Assembly (NCBI GenBank): GCA_018262575.1
Contig: JAGSYU010000008.1
Location: forward strand, 1 to 46,493
Direction: 5' to 3'
Source of the DNA: Pseudomonadota bacterium
GTDB lineage: Bacteria; Pseudomonadota; Alphaproteobacteria; Rhizobiales; Pleomorphomonadaceae
Length of the DNA stretch: 46,493 bases
The position numbers and the translations under genes were made by a program. The notes under the pieces were generated by a model. The model did no database searches. It saw only the letters and a program-made list of their open reading frames with translations, and had not been told where the DNA came from. Within the stretch, counting starts at the first letter, position 1; each line of letters begins with the position of its first letter. Shown one piece after another: positions 12,553 through 21,325 of the stretch.

Positions 12553-14013
12553 TCAGGCCTCGAGCATACGCTTCAGGACCTCGATCTCCTGCGTCAACAC
12601 CTCGTCGCCGCCGAGCAGATCCTCGACCTTGCGCACCGCATGCAACACGGTGGTGTGGTCGCGGCCACCGAACCGACGGCCGATCTCTGGCAGGGAGCGC
12701 AGCGTCAGCGACTTGGCCAGGTACATGGCGATCTGGCGCGGCCAGACGATCGAACGAGTCCGGCGTGAGGACAGAAGGTCCTGCTTGGAGACGTTGTAGT
12801 GCTTGGAGACGACGCGCTGGATATCCTCGATCTTGATGCGGCGCGTGTCGGTGACGCGGATGAGGTCCTTCAGCGTCGTCTCGGCCATGGCGAGCGACAG
12901 CGTAAGGCCGGTCAACTGGTTGTGGCCAGCAAGGCGCGTCACTGCGCCCTCAAGGTCACGGCCCGACGTGGTGACGTTGCGAACGATAAAATCGATGACG
13001 TCGTCGGGAACAGAGAAGCTTGGCATGTGCAACGCGGTGAGGGCGATGCGGCGTTCGACGATGGCGCGGCGCAGCGCAGCATCGGGTGCACCGATCTCGA
13101 TCAGCAGACCGCCGGAGAGACGCGAACGGACGCGCTCGTCCATGGTTTCCAACTCGACCGGCGGCCGGTCGGCGGCGACGATCACCTGCCGGGCGCCATC
13201 GATCAGCGTATTCACCGTATGGCAGAATTCCTGCTGGATCTGCTTTCCGTGCAGGAACTGCATATCGTCGATAACCAGCAGATCGATGGTCCGGAGCGCT
13301 TCCTTGAAGGCAAGCGCCGACTGGGTCTGCAGCGACTGCACGAAGCGGTACATGAAATGCTCGGCCGTGAGATAGAGCACCCGCATTTCCGGATGCTCGG
13401 CCTTGAGGTGATGCGTGAGGCCCTGCAGGAGGTGCGTCTTGCCCTGGCCGACCGAGGAATGGATGTAGAGTGGATTGAACTTGACGCCGGAGGCCGGGCC
13501 GTCGGCGACCTGGCGGGCAGCGGCCAGCGCCAGGCGATTGGAGGCGCCTTCGACGAAATTGTCGAAGGTATAGCGCGGATCGAGCGGCGAGGAGATATCG
13601 TCAAAAAGCCGAGCCGAAGCGGCGTCAGCCGGACGGGCCGGAGCGGTGGCGCGCAGCATTGGGGTGCTGGCCGTACGCACCACCTCCGGCGCCGCAAAGC
13701 GAGCCGGCGTCTCAACTCTGGCCCGCATGGCCGAGCGCACGGACACCTCAACCTTGCGATAGGCCGCACCTTCAGCCTGCCAGAGGCCGGCAAGCTTGTC
13801 GCGGTAGTGGGTGGAGATCCAGGTCTTCAGGAAGCGACTCGGCACCGAGAGCCAGACGGTGCCGCCCTCGATCTGCTCGACATTCATGCCAGCGAACCAG
13901 CAGGAGAACACCTCGTCGCCGAGATCGGCCTTGAGGCGGCCACGAACGCGCGCCCAGGCATCGGCATGATCAAGTGCCGCTCCGGCGACGCCGCAGGCTT
14001 CCGCTTCCAACAT
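12553..14013 (-). CDS. dnaA: Chromosomal replication initiator DnaA
   Basis: A 486-residue initiator ATPase that opens the replication origin. Domain I is at the N-terminus (WARVRGRLKADLGDEVFSCWFAGM), followed by a linker, then the AAA+ domain with Walker A HSSVGQGKTHLLQG and Walker B DLLVIDDMQFLHGK. The C-terminal helix-turn-helix includes GRRFGGRDHTTVLHAVRKVE, the DnaA-box reader. I chose the ATG at 14013 because GGAGG lies 7 bases upstream; an in-frame ATG at 14031 would add six residues but has a poorer ribosome site. The gene heads the dnaA-dnaN-recF-gyrB set. Confidence 0.97.
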   Translation of the reverse strand: MLEAEACGVAGAALDHADAWARVRGRLKADLGDEVFSCWFAGMNVEQIEGGTVWLSVPSRFLKTWISTHYRDKLAGLWQAEGAAYRKVEVSVRSAMRARVETPARFAAPEVVRTASTPMLRATAPARPADAASARLFDDISSPLDPRYTFDNFVEGASNRLALAAARQVADGPASGVKFNPLYIHSSVGQGKTHLLQGLTHHLKAEHPEMRVLYLTAEHFMYRFVQSLQTQSALAFKEALRTIDLLVIDDMQFLHGKQIQQEFCHTVNTLIDGARQVIVAADRPPVELETMDERVRSRLSGGLLIEIGAPDAALRRAIVERRIALTALHMPSFSVPDDVIDFIVRNVTTSGRDLEGAVTRLAGHNQLTGLTLSLAMAETTLKDLIRVTDTRRIKIEDIQRVVSKHYNVSKQDLLSSRRTRSIVWPRQIAMYLAKSLTLRSLPEIGRRFGGRDHTTVLHAVRKVEDLLGGDEVLTQEIEVLKRMLEA

Positions 14014-14194
14014 ATCTCGGCCTCCATCCATAATCTTCTGTCCGCCAGGTCTTCCATCCGAAGGACGCTTCCGCCAGGAGCTCCCTTCGCCGGCCGTCCG
14101 AAAACAGGCTCCGGACCGACCATCTTCTCCTTACCGGCCGGGGCGACAGCCTCTGGGAACACCCATCTGCCATCGTCCCGTCGGCGGGATTAAA

Positions 14195-14224
14195 GCACCT
14201 TTCCCTTGCGAGGAAGGCACCTTT
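14195..14224. promoter_or_regulatory. Paired 8-bp direct repeats upstream of dnaA
   Basis: GCACCTTT occurs exactly at 14195-14202 and again at 14217-14224, start to start 22 bp, about two turns of the helix. The pair is about 180-210 bp before the dnaA start. Same-face spacing suggests a bound regulator; the identity is unknown. Confidence 0.35.
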
Positions 14225-14260
14225 ATGATTTTGCCCGCCGCAAGGCCGACAACAACACTC

Positions 14261-14281
14261 ATGACGGGCAGAGCCCGTCAT
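14261..14281 (-). terminator. Hairpin downstream of the rhodanese gene
   Basis: Perfect nine-base arms ATGACGGGC (14261-14269) and GCCCGTCAT (14273-14281) with a 3-base loop. It lies 108 bp past the rhodanese stop. On the minus strand the following bases are GAGTGTTGTTGTC, T-rich but not a clean run, so it is a probable weak terminator separating the rhodanese gene from dnaA. Confidence 0.55.
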
Positions 14282-14388
14282 CTACCGGAGCCGCAGCTTC
14301 CGGACCTCAGCTTGTGGTCAGTGTGACAGGTATCCCGATCTGCGCGCACCGTGTCGACCGGAAGGCCGCTTCTGTCCAACGCATCGGT

Positions 14389-14844
14389 TCAACTCTGGAT
14401 CCAGGGCAGACCGCTCGCCTTCCAGCCATCGACACAGCCCCTGTGCCGATCCGGACCGAGCGCACCCTCGAAACCGCCTGTCACGTTGAAGGCCCGCGCA
14501 AACCCGCTGGCCGTCGCCGCGGTCGCCGCAGATCGACTGCGCGCTCCCGACCGGCAAATGAAATAGAGCGAGGCATCGGCGCCGACACCGAGGTCAGCGA
14601 GCGCCTCCGCGAGTTCGTCGATGAAGGCAGCGTTTACGGCCATGTCCGGAAACCGCTGCCACTCGACGAGCAACACCCGCTTGCCGATGCTCCCGAGATC
14701 GGGAAGACCGACGAAGTTCCATTCGGCCACCGTCCGGACATCGACCAGCACGGTCGAGGCATCAGCGACCAGTGCGTCCCAAGTCTCGGGCGCACCGACG
14801 TCTCCCGAATAACCCGGACCTTCGTCGAATGCCCCCGCAACCAA
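14389..14844 (-). CDS. Rhodanese-like sulfurtransferase domain protein
   Basis: A single-domain rhodanese of about 151 residues. The fold signatures are VLVDVRTVAEWNFVGLPD (residues 32-49) and the active-site loop YFICRSGARSRSAA with the persulfide cysteine at residue 97. GFARAFNVTGGFEG is the conserved helix after the loop. Family members move sulfane sulfur or act as redox sensors; the acceptor here is unknown. The best start is a TTG at 14844 with GGTGGGG upstream; no ATG or GTG lies near the domain start. It sits between dnaA and a long non-coding gap on the same strand as its neighbours. Confidence 0.85.
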   Translation of the reverse strand: MVAGAFDEGPGYSGDVGAPETWDALVADASTVLVDVRTVAEWNFVGLPDLGSIGKRVLLVEWQRFPDMAVNAAFIDELAEALADLGVGADASLYFICRSGARSRSAATAATASGFARAFNVTGGFEGALGPDRHRGCVDGWKASGLPWIQS

Positions 14845-15457
14845 GATCGCCCCACCACTTCAAGATAAATTCTGTAGAAAAGACAAAACAATCCCGCGCG
14901 CAGAATGCGCACACGATACGAATTACCTTTCCAGGATTGGGTTGGCTACTTTGCCTCGGTTATCACACTTAAAGAATTACCGACGGCTAGCCCCCTGCTT
15001 TAGTTCAATTTCGCAAGCGAGTTCTTGGCTCGCCCCCATCAACTTGGGTGACCATACACAGGCCCCAAGGGGGGAGCAAGAGCCGAATCTTCCTATGTCG
15101 TTAACCCGCTTTTTACCGGGGCGGACGCCTCCGGAAGGACGATCGGTGAACCCTAGGGGATTCAAAGATTTGCGACCACCCATCCGGCCAAACCCCATTT
15201 GGTCGTACGCCAACCGCTCGGCCATTCCTTAGCCGCGTTTTTGTTTCCGCCACCCCAGATTCACTGCCGCCTAAAGCCGACGTATGACCAAGCGTTTGTT
15301 TTTGAATGATAAAATCTGTCACCCGACTCCAGGCCGCCGCTGGCTCCCACTCAGGCCGCGCGAGCCGGAAAAGCAAAAGGGTCCGGCTTTAAGCCGGACC
15401 CCAAAACAATCATTTTGTCGCAACAAGAGTCGCACCGGCGCCATGCGGCGTCGGATA
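14845..15457. other. Non-coding gap between rhodanese gene and rpsT
   Basis: About 613 bp without a credible gene and visibly richer in A and T than the surroundings. It includes the rpsT terminator at 15369-15401. Other items are a dyad GCGAG/CTCGC around 15014-15032, the small palindrome CCCTAGGG near 15151, a CtrA-like TTAA-N7-TTTA near 15099, and relaxed DnaA-box-like words (TGTAGAAAA at 14873 and CATACACAG near 15053). None is strict, so origin function is open. Confidence 0.5.
15369..15401 (-). terminator. Rho-independent terminator of rpsT
   Basis: On the minus strand the arms GGGTCCGGC and GCCGGACCC (15401-15393 and 15387-15379), extended by one A-T pair and closed by a 3-base loop, are followed by TTTTGCTTTT. 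It lies 57 bp past the rpsT stop. Confidence 0.92.
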
Positions 15458-15724
15458 TCAGGCGCTGATCGACTTCAGGCGAGCCGCCAGGCGCGATACC
15501 TTGCGCGAGGCCGTGTTCTTGTGAACGATGCCCTTGGTGGCCGCCCGCATGATCTCCGGCTCGACAACCTTGAAGGCCTCGACGGCAGCGGTCTTGTCGC
15601 CGGAAGCGACAGCTTCCTCGAACTTGCGGACGTAGGACCGCATGCGACTGCGACGGGCCTTGTTGACTTCAGTGCGAGCCGCAATCTTGCGAGTCGCCTT
15701 CTTGGCCGAAGACGTATTGGCCAT
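15458..15724 (-). CDS. rpsT: 30S ribosomal protein S20
   Basis: An 88-residue basic protein that binds 16S rRNA in the 30S subunit. The start [20 protein letters not shown] at 15724 and the block [16 protein letters not shown], then [20 protein letters not shown], are the S20 signatures. The frame stays open 24 codons upstream of the true ATG. It is followed by a strong terminator and lies 165 bp downstream of mutM. The neighbourhood of dnaA and mutM is the usual one in Rhizobiales. Confidence 0.97.
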   Translation of the reverse strand: MANTSSAKKATRKIAARTEVNKARRSRMRSYVRKFEEAVASGDKTAAVEAFKVVEPEIMRAATKGIVHKNTASRKVSRLAARLKSISA

Positions 15725-15889
15725 TATCGAGCCTTTCTCTCTCCCGGCGGTGCCGAGACTTGTTGTTGAGCCGCCGCGGCTGCCGGACCCGGCCACACGG
15801 ACGACATAAAACCATCAGGCGGCCGACGACCGCCGGTCACCGTCCTTGGGGCGGGCTTATAGACGGAGAAGCGTCCGCCGTCAACGCCG

Positions 15890-16777
15890 TCAGCACTGGC
15901 AGGACTGACAAAAGAAGGTCGAGCGCCCAGCCTGCCGGATCCGCGCCACCGCTCCGCCACAGCCAGGCCGCCGGCAAGGCTCGCCCTCACGATCATAGAC
16001 GGCGAAGCGGTGCTGGAAATAACCGAGCGTACCATCGGTGCGCATATGGTCGCGCAAAGTGGAGCCGCCAGCCTCGATCGCCTCGGCGATGACGGCACGA
16101 ATGGCCGCCGCGAGCCTTTCGGCCACCACCGAATCGGTGAGCACGGAGGCTGGTCGGCGTGGATCGAGGCCGGCCCGCCAAAGCGCCTCGCAGACATAGA
16201 TATTCCCGAGGCCGGCAACAACGCCTTGATCGAGCAGCGCCGCCTTGAGCGGCGTCCGCCGGTCGGCGAAGGCGGCAAGCGTTTCGGCCGAGAAGAGATT
16301 GGAGGTCGGCTCGATGCCGAGGCCCGCAAGGTGCGGATGACGCGCCATGTCGGCCTGCGGCAGAAGATCCATGAAGCCAAACCGTCGGGGGTCATTATAG
16401 ATGACCGTCGCCCCGCCCTGAAGATCGAAGCGAACGTGGTCATGACGGGCGTCGCGCGAGCGGGCAAGAGCGAAGGCGCCCGGCAAAACACCGGCCGCGC
16501 CCGATCCGGCATCTTCGATTCCGGGCCTCTCGATCCGGAAAGAGCCGGACATGCCGAGATGGGCGAGCAGCGTCTCACCACCCTCGATCTCCCAGAGGAG
16601 ATATTTCGACCGGCGGCCGAGGCCGAGAACACGGCGGCCGGCGAGGCGTTGGGAAAACTGGTCCGGGAAGGGATAGCGCAGCGCCGGCCGCGCCAGCGTC
16701 ACGCTTTGGATGGTCGCCCCCTCCAGCACCGGCTGAAGGCCGCGCCGCACCGTCTCCACTTCCGGCAGTTCAGGCAT
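15890..16777 (-). CDS. mutM: Formamidopyrimidine-DNA glycosylase (Fpg)
   Basis: A 295-residue bifunctional DNA glycosylase/AP lyase that removes 8-oxoguanine and ring-opened purines. After Met removal the N-terminal catalytic Pro2-Glu3 is exposed ([14 protein letters not shown]). The C-terminal zinc finger has cysteines at about 268, 273, 290 and 293 (CRRPGC and FFCQSC). The helix-two-turn-helix block [25 protein letters not shown] is intact. The ATG at 16777 is fixed by the need for Pro2. The gene is divergent from ubiE with a 129-bp gap. Confidence 0.97.
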   Translation of the reverse strand: MPELPEVETVRRGLQPVLEGATIQSVTLARPALRYPFPDQFSQRLAGRRVLGLGRRSKYLLWEIEGGETLLAHLGMSGSFRIERPGIEDAGSGAAGVLPGAFALARSRDARHDHVRFDLQGGATVIYNDPRRFGFMDLLPQADMARHPHLAGLGIEPTSNLFSAETLAAFADRRTPLKAALLDQGVVAGLGNIYVCEALWRAGLDPRRPASVLTDSVVAERLAAAIRAVIAEAIEAGGSTLRDHMRTDGTLGYFQHRFAVYDREGEPCRRPGCGGAVARIRQAGRSTFFCQSCQC

Positions 16778-16906
16778 TTTCGGACAAGCTCCTGTCGCGA
16801 CGCGGTCCGTCCCATCGCGTGCGGCCAACATAGCGCCCGCCGTTCTCTTCGGCTATGGTCACGGGCGCGCCGGTGGCGCGGGACTCACGGCAGGACGGGA
16901 TGGACG

Positions 16907-17662
16907 ATGACGGACAACAGCACTTCCTTCGGCTTTCGCGAGGTCAACGCGGGCGAAAAGCAGGGCCTCGTCGATAGCGTCTTCCACTCGGTCGCCGGCC
17001 GCTACGACCTGATGAACGACCTGATGTCGGGTGGCCTGCACCGGCTTTGGAAGGACGCGATGGTGTCCCGCCTCGCCCCGCCACGCTCCGGACGCCGGCC
17101 TTTCAAGGTGCTCGACATGGCCGGTGGCACCGGCGACATCGCCTTCCGTATCGCCGAGCGTTCGAACCGCACCGCCGACGTCACCGTGGCCGATATCAAT
17201 TCCTCCATGCTCGAGGTGGGCCGTGAGCGTGCCCAGGCGCGCGGCCTCGACAAGCTGGAGTTCGTCGAAGCGAACGCTGAGGAGCTACCCTGGGCGGATG
17301 CCAGCTTCGATGCCTATACGATCGCCTTCGGCATCCGCAACGTGCCGAAGATCGACCGGGCGCTGTCGGAAGCCTTCCGCGTTCTGAAGCCCGGCGGACG
17401 TTTCCTCTGCCTGGAATTTTCGCGCGTCGACGCCCCGGTCGCCGACAAGGTTTATGATCTTTATTCCCTTCACCTCGTCCCGAAGATCGGCCGCGTCGTC
17501 GCCAAGGACGAGGAGAGCTATCGCTATCTGGTCGAATCGATCCGCCGCTTCCCCGACCAGGAGCGTTTCAAGGCGATGATCGAGGCGGCCGGTTTTTCCC
17601 GCGTCAGCTATACCAACATGACGCTCGGCGTCGTGGCGCTCCACGTCGGCGTCAAGCTCTGA
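16907..17662 (+). CDS. ubiE: Ubiquinone/menaquinone C-methyltransferase UbiE
   Basis: A 251-residue SAM-dependent methyltransferase that methylates the benzoquinone ring in ubiquinone synthesis. The N-terminal signature [36 protein letters not shown] (read in parts) is diagnostic. The SAM-binding loop is [15 protein letters not shown], and [16 protein letters not shown] is the later motif. The ATG at 16907 fits the family start; the frame is open far upstream across mutM. It lies 22 bp before ubiB. Confidence 0.96.
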   Translation: MTDNSTSFGFREVNAGEKQGLVDSVFHSVAGRYDLMNDLMSGGLHRLWKDAMVSRLAPPRSGRRPFKVLDMAGGTGDIAFRIAERSNRTADVTVADINSSMLEVGRERAQARGLDKLEFVEANAEELPWADASFDAYTIAFGIRNVPKIDRALSEAFRVLKPGGRFLCLEFSRVDAPVADKVYDLYSLHLVPKIGRVVAKDEESYRYLVESIRRFPDQERFKAMIEAAGFSRVSYTNMTLGVVALHVGVKL

Positions 17663-17684
17663 CGCCCACCGAGGAACTGTCCGG

Positions 17685-19217
17685 ATGCTTCCCGTCGATA
17701 TCGCCCGCCTCGTCCGCGCCACCTGGGTGCTCGCCCGCGAGGGAGTGATCAACGCGCTGCCGCTGCCCGAGCCGCGCCCCTTCGCCGTGTCCGCTGCGCT
17801 GTTCCTGGCCGGCGCGATCCGGCGGCGCGGTGCCGTTAGTCGGGCCGAGCGGCTCTCCATCGCCTTCTCCCGCCTCGGTCCTTCTTACGTCAAGCTCGGC
17901 CAGTTCCTCGCTACGCGACCGGACGTGGTTGGCGCGGCGCTTGCCACCGACCTCGCCGAGTTGCAGGACGCCATGCCCGATTTTGGCCTGTCGGGCGCGC
18001 GCGTGGTGATTGGCGAGAGCTTTGGTGCCGAGGCAGACCGGCTGTTTCCCGAGCTTAGCGCGCCGATCGCCGCCGCCTCGATCGCCCAGGTGCACAAGGC
18101 GACGGTGACCGACCGGGACGGCCGCCGCCGCGACGTGGCCGTGAAGGTGCTCAGGCCCGGCATCGACCGACGCATCGCCTCCGACCTCGCCGGCTTCTAT
18201 CTCGCTGCCCGACTGATCGAGGCGGCGGCGCCGCGCGTCCGCCGCCTCCGGCCGGTCGCCATCGTCGATACACTCGCCCGCTCGCTGATGCTCGAGATGG
18301 ACCTGCGCCTTGAAGCCGCTGCGTTGTCGGAGATGGGGCAGAATACGGTTGGCGACACCGATTTCCGCGTGCCCACCGTCGACTGGCAGCGCACGAGCCG
18401 TGCCGTGCTCACCATGGAGTGGATCGACGGCATCAAGCTGTCCGACGTCGCCTCCATCGGCGCCGCGGGCCATGACCTCAGAAAGCTTGCCGCCACGCTG
18501 CTGCAGTCCTTCCTGCGACACGCGCTGCGCGACGGCTTCTTTCACGCCGACATGCACCAGGGCAATCTGTTCGTCGACGACGCCGGCCGGATCGTCGCCG
18601 TCGACTTCGGTATCGTCGGCCGTCTCGGCCCGCGCGAGCGCCGCTTTCTCGCCGAGATCCTGCACGGTTTCATCACGCGCGATTACCGCCGTGTCGCCGA
18701 GGTGCACTTCGAGGCCGGCTACGTGCCGCCCGAGCAGGATCTTGAGACCTTCGCGCAAGCGCTCCGGGCGGTGGGCGAGCCGCTGCACGGCGTGCCGGCC
18801 TCGGAGATCGCCATGTCCCGGCTGCTCAACCAGCTGTTCGAAACCACCGAACTGTTCGCCATGCAGACGCGGCCCGAACTCATCCTGTTGCAGAAAACCA
18901 TGGTGGTGGTGGAGGGTGTCGCCCGCAGCCTCGACCCTGAACTCGATATGTGGAAGGTGTCCGAGCCAGTGGTCGGCGGCTGGATCGCCCGCAATCTCGG
19001 GCCGATCGGTCGCATCGAGACGGCGGTGACGGCGGCCGGCAATCTTCTTGCCCTCGCGCCGCGCCTGCCGCGTCTTCTCGATGCTGTGGAGAGGCTTGCC
19101 GTCCGCGCCGAGGCGGGCAACGACGACCGCAGGCGTCATCGCTCGCTCGTCCTGCCCCTCTGGGTCGGCGCGCTGTCGCTCGCCATCATCGCCGCTGCCA
19201 GCCTCGGCTGGATCTGA
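17685..19217 (+). CDS. ubiB: Ubiquinone biosynthesis protein UbiB (ADCK-type kinase-like)
   Basis: A 510-residue atypical protein-kinase-like ATPase needed for ubiquinone synthesis. The N-terminal KxGQ motif is within SRLGPSYVKLGQFLATRPDVVG. The invariant Ala-rich loop is in AAASIAQVHKATV, the catalytic-type loop is FFHADMHQGNLFVDD, and the DFG-like triad is AVDFGIVGRLG. One C-terminal membrane helix (residues about 486-508) anchors it. The stop TGA directly abuts the stop of the converging Crp/Fnr gene in TGATCA, so no intergenic base remains. Confidence 0.96.
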   Translation: MLPVDIARLVRATWVLAREGVINALPLPEPRPFAVSAALFLAGAIRRRGAVSRAERLSIAFSRLGPSYVKLGQFLATRPDVVGAALATDLAELQDAMPDFGLSGARVVIGESFGAEADRLFPELSAPIAAASIAQVHKATVTDRDGRRRDVAVKVLRPGIDRRIASDLAGFYLAARLIEAAAPRVRRLRPVAIVDTLARSLMLEMDLRLEAAALSEMGQNTVGDTDFRVPTVDWQRTSRAVLTMEWIDGIKLSDVASIGAAGHDLRKLAATLLQSFLRHALRDGFFHADMHQGNLFVDDAGRIVAVDFGIVGRLGPRERRFLAEILHGFITRDYRRVAEVHFEAGYVPPEQDLETFAQALRAVGEPLHGVPASEIAMSRLLNQLFETTELFAMQTRPELILLQKTMVVVEGVARSLDPELDMWKVSEPVVGGWIARNLGPIGRIETAVTAAGNLLALAPRLPRLLDAVERLAVRAEAGNDDRRRHRSLVLPLWVGALSLAIIAAASLGWI

Positions 19218-19916
19218 TCAGCCGCGGGCGAGGGTGGCGAGGCGGTTCTCGTCGGTGACGGAGATGCGGCGGCGGGCGCTCCGAACGATGCCCTGCCCTT
19301 CCCAGGCCGACAGCAGGCGACTCACCGTGTGCAGCGTCGTGCCGGTCATCTCGGCGATGTCCTGCCGGGTCAGCGGGAAATCGATAAGAATGGCTCCATC
19401 TTCTTCCTTCCGGCCGGCCCGGCGGACGAGGCGCAGCAGCGCATGGGCAACGCGGCGCTCCACTTCCTCGGTCGACAGCTCACGGATGCGCGTGTGCGCT
19501 TCCTGCAGCCGCTCGCCCACCGCCTCAAGGGCGTTGAAGGCGAGCACCGGATTGAGCGCCACGAAATCCTGCCACTGCGAAGACATCCAGACGAGCACGA
19601 GGCTCTCGGTCACCGCCTCGGCGGTGGCCGGATAGTCGGTGCGGCGGATGGCCTTGGCGATGCCGAACACCTCGCCGGGCAATACGTGGCGAACCACCAC
19701 CTGCTCGCCCGCCGACGTCACCTGGACGACCTTCAGATGACCGTGGAGCAGCAGGTAGAACTCGTCGGCCGGGGCGCCCTGACTGAACACCGGCTCGCCG
19801 GCATCGACGGTGCGCACCTGCACCGTGGCCAGCACGGCGTCGAGGTTCTCCTCCGTCATGTCGCGGAACAGGTCGAAGCCGCGGATCAGCGATCGGTCGA
19901 GCTTGCGGGACGCCAT
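19218..19916 (-). CDS. Crp/Fnr-family transcriptional regulator, cysteine-free
   Basis: A 232-residue regulator with an N-terminal cyclic-nucleotide-binding-like beta barrel (about residues 20-120, with GAPADEFYLLLHGHLKVV) and a C-terminal winged helix-turn-helix (LTRQDIAEMTGTTLHTVSRLLSAWEGQGIV, read in parts). The protein has no cysteine at all, so it cannot hold an Fnr-type 4Fe-4S cluster. NnrR/DNR-like or other ligand-sensing types are possible. The start at 19916 has AGGAG 11 bases upstream. It is divergent from msrA by 152 bp, where I see no clear Fnr box (TTGAT-N4-ATCAA). Confidence 0.88.
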   Translation of the reverse strand: MASRKLDRSLIRGFDLFRDMTEENLDAVLATVQVRTVDAGEPVFSQGAPADEFYLLLHGHLKVVQVTSAGEQVVVRHVLPGEVFGIAKAIRRTDYPATAEAVTESLVLVWMSSQWQDFVALNPVLAFNALEAVGERLQEAHTRIRELSTEEVERRVAHALLRLVRRAGRKEEDGAILIDFPLTRQDIAEMTGTTLHTVSRLLSAWEGQGIVRSARRRISVTDENRLATLARG

Positions 19917-20068
19917 AGGTAACAACTCCTCTTGCCGTCCGTTATAGCAAAGCACCGGCGGTTGGCCAGCCGGCCGTCTTGCAAAGCCGACGTGGCGGCT
20001 CCATCTTGAGAAGCCGGTCCGGGGGCCGCCCGCCGCCAAACGACAGGACGGGGAGAAAAGGAAAAGTC

Positions 20069-20737
20069 ATGGCCTTTTTCGAGACATTCCGGAAGCCGGC
20101 CACCCTGCCAACACCCGAGACGGCACTGCCCGGTCGCGCCTCGCCGATTGCCACCGCCGAAACCCATTTTGTCAACGGCCGGCCGCTGAAGGGGCCCGTG
20201 CCCGAGGGATACGCCGTCGCCACATTCGCCCTCGGCTGTTTCTGGGGCGCCGAACGGCTGTTCTGGCGCCTGCCGGGTGTCTACGTCACGTCGGTCGGCT
20301 ATGCCGGCGGCTTCACCGAAAACCCAACCTACGAGGACGTCTGCTCGGGCCGCACCGGCCATACCGAAGCGGTGGACGTGGTGTTTGATCCGACGATCGT
20401 CTCCTATGCCAACCTCGTCCGCCTGTTCTTCGAAAGCCACGACCCGACGCAGGGCATGCGCCAGGGCAATGACGTCGGTACGCAGTACCGTTCGGCGATC
20501 TTCGTGCATAACGAGGCGCAACGCGCTGTGGCCGAGGCAGCTCGCGCGGCCTACGGCGAGGCGCTTGCACGGGCCGGCCGTCCGGCGACCATCACCACGA
20601 CCATCGAGCCGGCCGGGCCCTATTATTTCGCCGAGGCGTATCACCAACAGTATCTCGCCAAGAATCCCGCTGGCTATTGTGGCCTTGGCGGCACCGGCGT
20701 CGCCTGTCCGGTACCCGGCGCCGGGGCGCTATCGTGA
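20069..20737 (+). CDS. msrA: Peptide methionine-S-sulfoxide reductase MsrA
   Basis: A 222-residue enzyme that repairs methionine-S-sulfoxide in proteins. The catalytic Cys57 is in [13 protein letters not shown], and [21 protein letters not shown] and [20 protein letters not shown] are the family blocks. Candidate resolving cysteines are at about 204 and 213 ([13 protein letters not shown]). The roughly 45-residue N-terminal extension is typical of the longer bacterial form. The ATG at 20069 has GGGGAG upstream. Its stop overlaps the GTG start of the next gene in GTGA, so the pair is coupled. Confidence 0.95.
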   Translation: MAFFETFRKPATLPTPETALPGRASPIATAETHFVNGRPLKGPVPEGYAVATFALGCFWGAERLFWRLPGVYVTSVGYAGGFTENPTYEDVCSGRTGHTEAVDVVFDPTIVSYANLVRLFFESHDPTQGMRQGNDVGTQYRSAIFVHNEAQRAVAEAARAAYGEALARAGRPATITTTIEPAGPYYFAEAYHQQYLAKNPAGYCGLGGTGVACPVPGAGALS

Positions 20738-21315
20738 GGGACCGGCAGCCCACCCTGCTGGTGTTGTCCGGCTCGACGCGCGGCGGCAGCCATAACGGCC
20801 GCCTCGCGGCACTCGTCGGGCGTGAACTGGCGCTGCGCGATGTCGATGCGCGGATCGTGTCGCTCGCCGATTATCCGCTGCCGCTTTATGACGGGGACCT
20901 CGAGACAACCCGCGGCGTACCGGAGGCGGCGCTGAAGCTCGCCGAGCTGATGCTCGTCTCGGACGGCGTGTTCATCGCCTCACCGGAATACAACCAGTCA
21001 GTGACGCCACTTCTGAAGAACACCATCGATTGGCTGAGCCGTATCCGGGGCGATCGCCACCGTGCTCTGTGGACCGGGCGCGTCTTCGCCATCGGTGCCG
21101 CGTCTCCCGGTCATTTCGCCGGTATCCGCTCGCTGATGCATCTGAGGCAGATCCTCGAAAATGCCCTCGGTGCCCGCGTGCTCCCGCAGCAGGTGGCGGT
21201 ACCCTACGCCGACAAGGCCTTCGACGAGAAAGGCAATCTTGCCAACGACAAGGCGGCAGCACAGGTCGAGCGGCTGATCACCGCGCTGATCGCCGAAGCG
21301 GGGCGCCTGAGCTAA
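20734..21315 (+). CDS. NADPH-dependent FMN reductase family protein
   Basis: A 193-residue flavodoxin-fold protein. The FMN phosphate loop is [13 protein letters not shown] at about residues 12-24, and [21 protein letters not shown] is the second flavin-contact block of the ChrR/SsuE-like family. Family members reduce FMN, quinones or chromate with NAD(P)H. The GTG start at 20734 shares four bases with the msrA stop. Pairing with msrA suggests an oxidative-stress role, but this is inference from position. Confidence 0.88.
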   Translation: MRDRQPTLLVLSGSTRGGSHNGRLAALVGRELALRDVDARIVSLADYPLPLYDGDLETTRGVPEAALKLAELMLVSDGVFIASPEYNQSVTPLLKNTIDWLSRIRGDRHRALWTGRVFAIGAASPGHFAGIRSLMHLRQILENALGARVLPQQVAVPYADKAFDEKGNLANDKAAAQVERLITALIAEAGRLS

Positions 21316-21325
21316 GGTTCCGCCC

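Larger units (their letters stand above)
14014..14388. other. dnaA upstream region
   Basis: 375 bp between the rhodanese stop and dnaA with no gene. It contains a rhodanese-side hairpin at 14261-14281 and a pair of 8-bp direct repeats at 14195-14224. The dnaA promoter must lie here or upstream. No strict DnaA box for autoregulation is seen. Confidence 0.5.

Noticed and set aside
14942-15232. 96-codon plus-strand open frame in the dnaA-rpsT gap
   Set aside because: No family motif, no ribosome site, and a residue mix (many Pro, Arg and Ser) that looks random. The overlapping minus-strand frame is no better.
14845-15457. Replication origin (oriC)
   Set aside because: No strict DnaA box is visible on either strand and skew cannot be computed from the window, so I list it only as a question.
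19917-20068. Fnr box between the Crp/Fnr gene and msrA
   Set aside because: No TTGAT-N4-ATCAA-like sequence is present; the only inverted repeat seen (AGCCG/CGGCT) does not resemble it.
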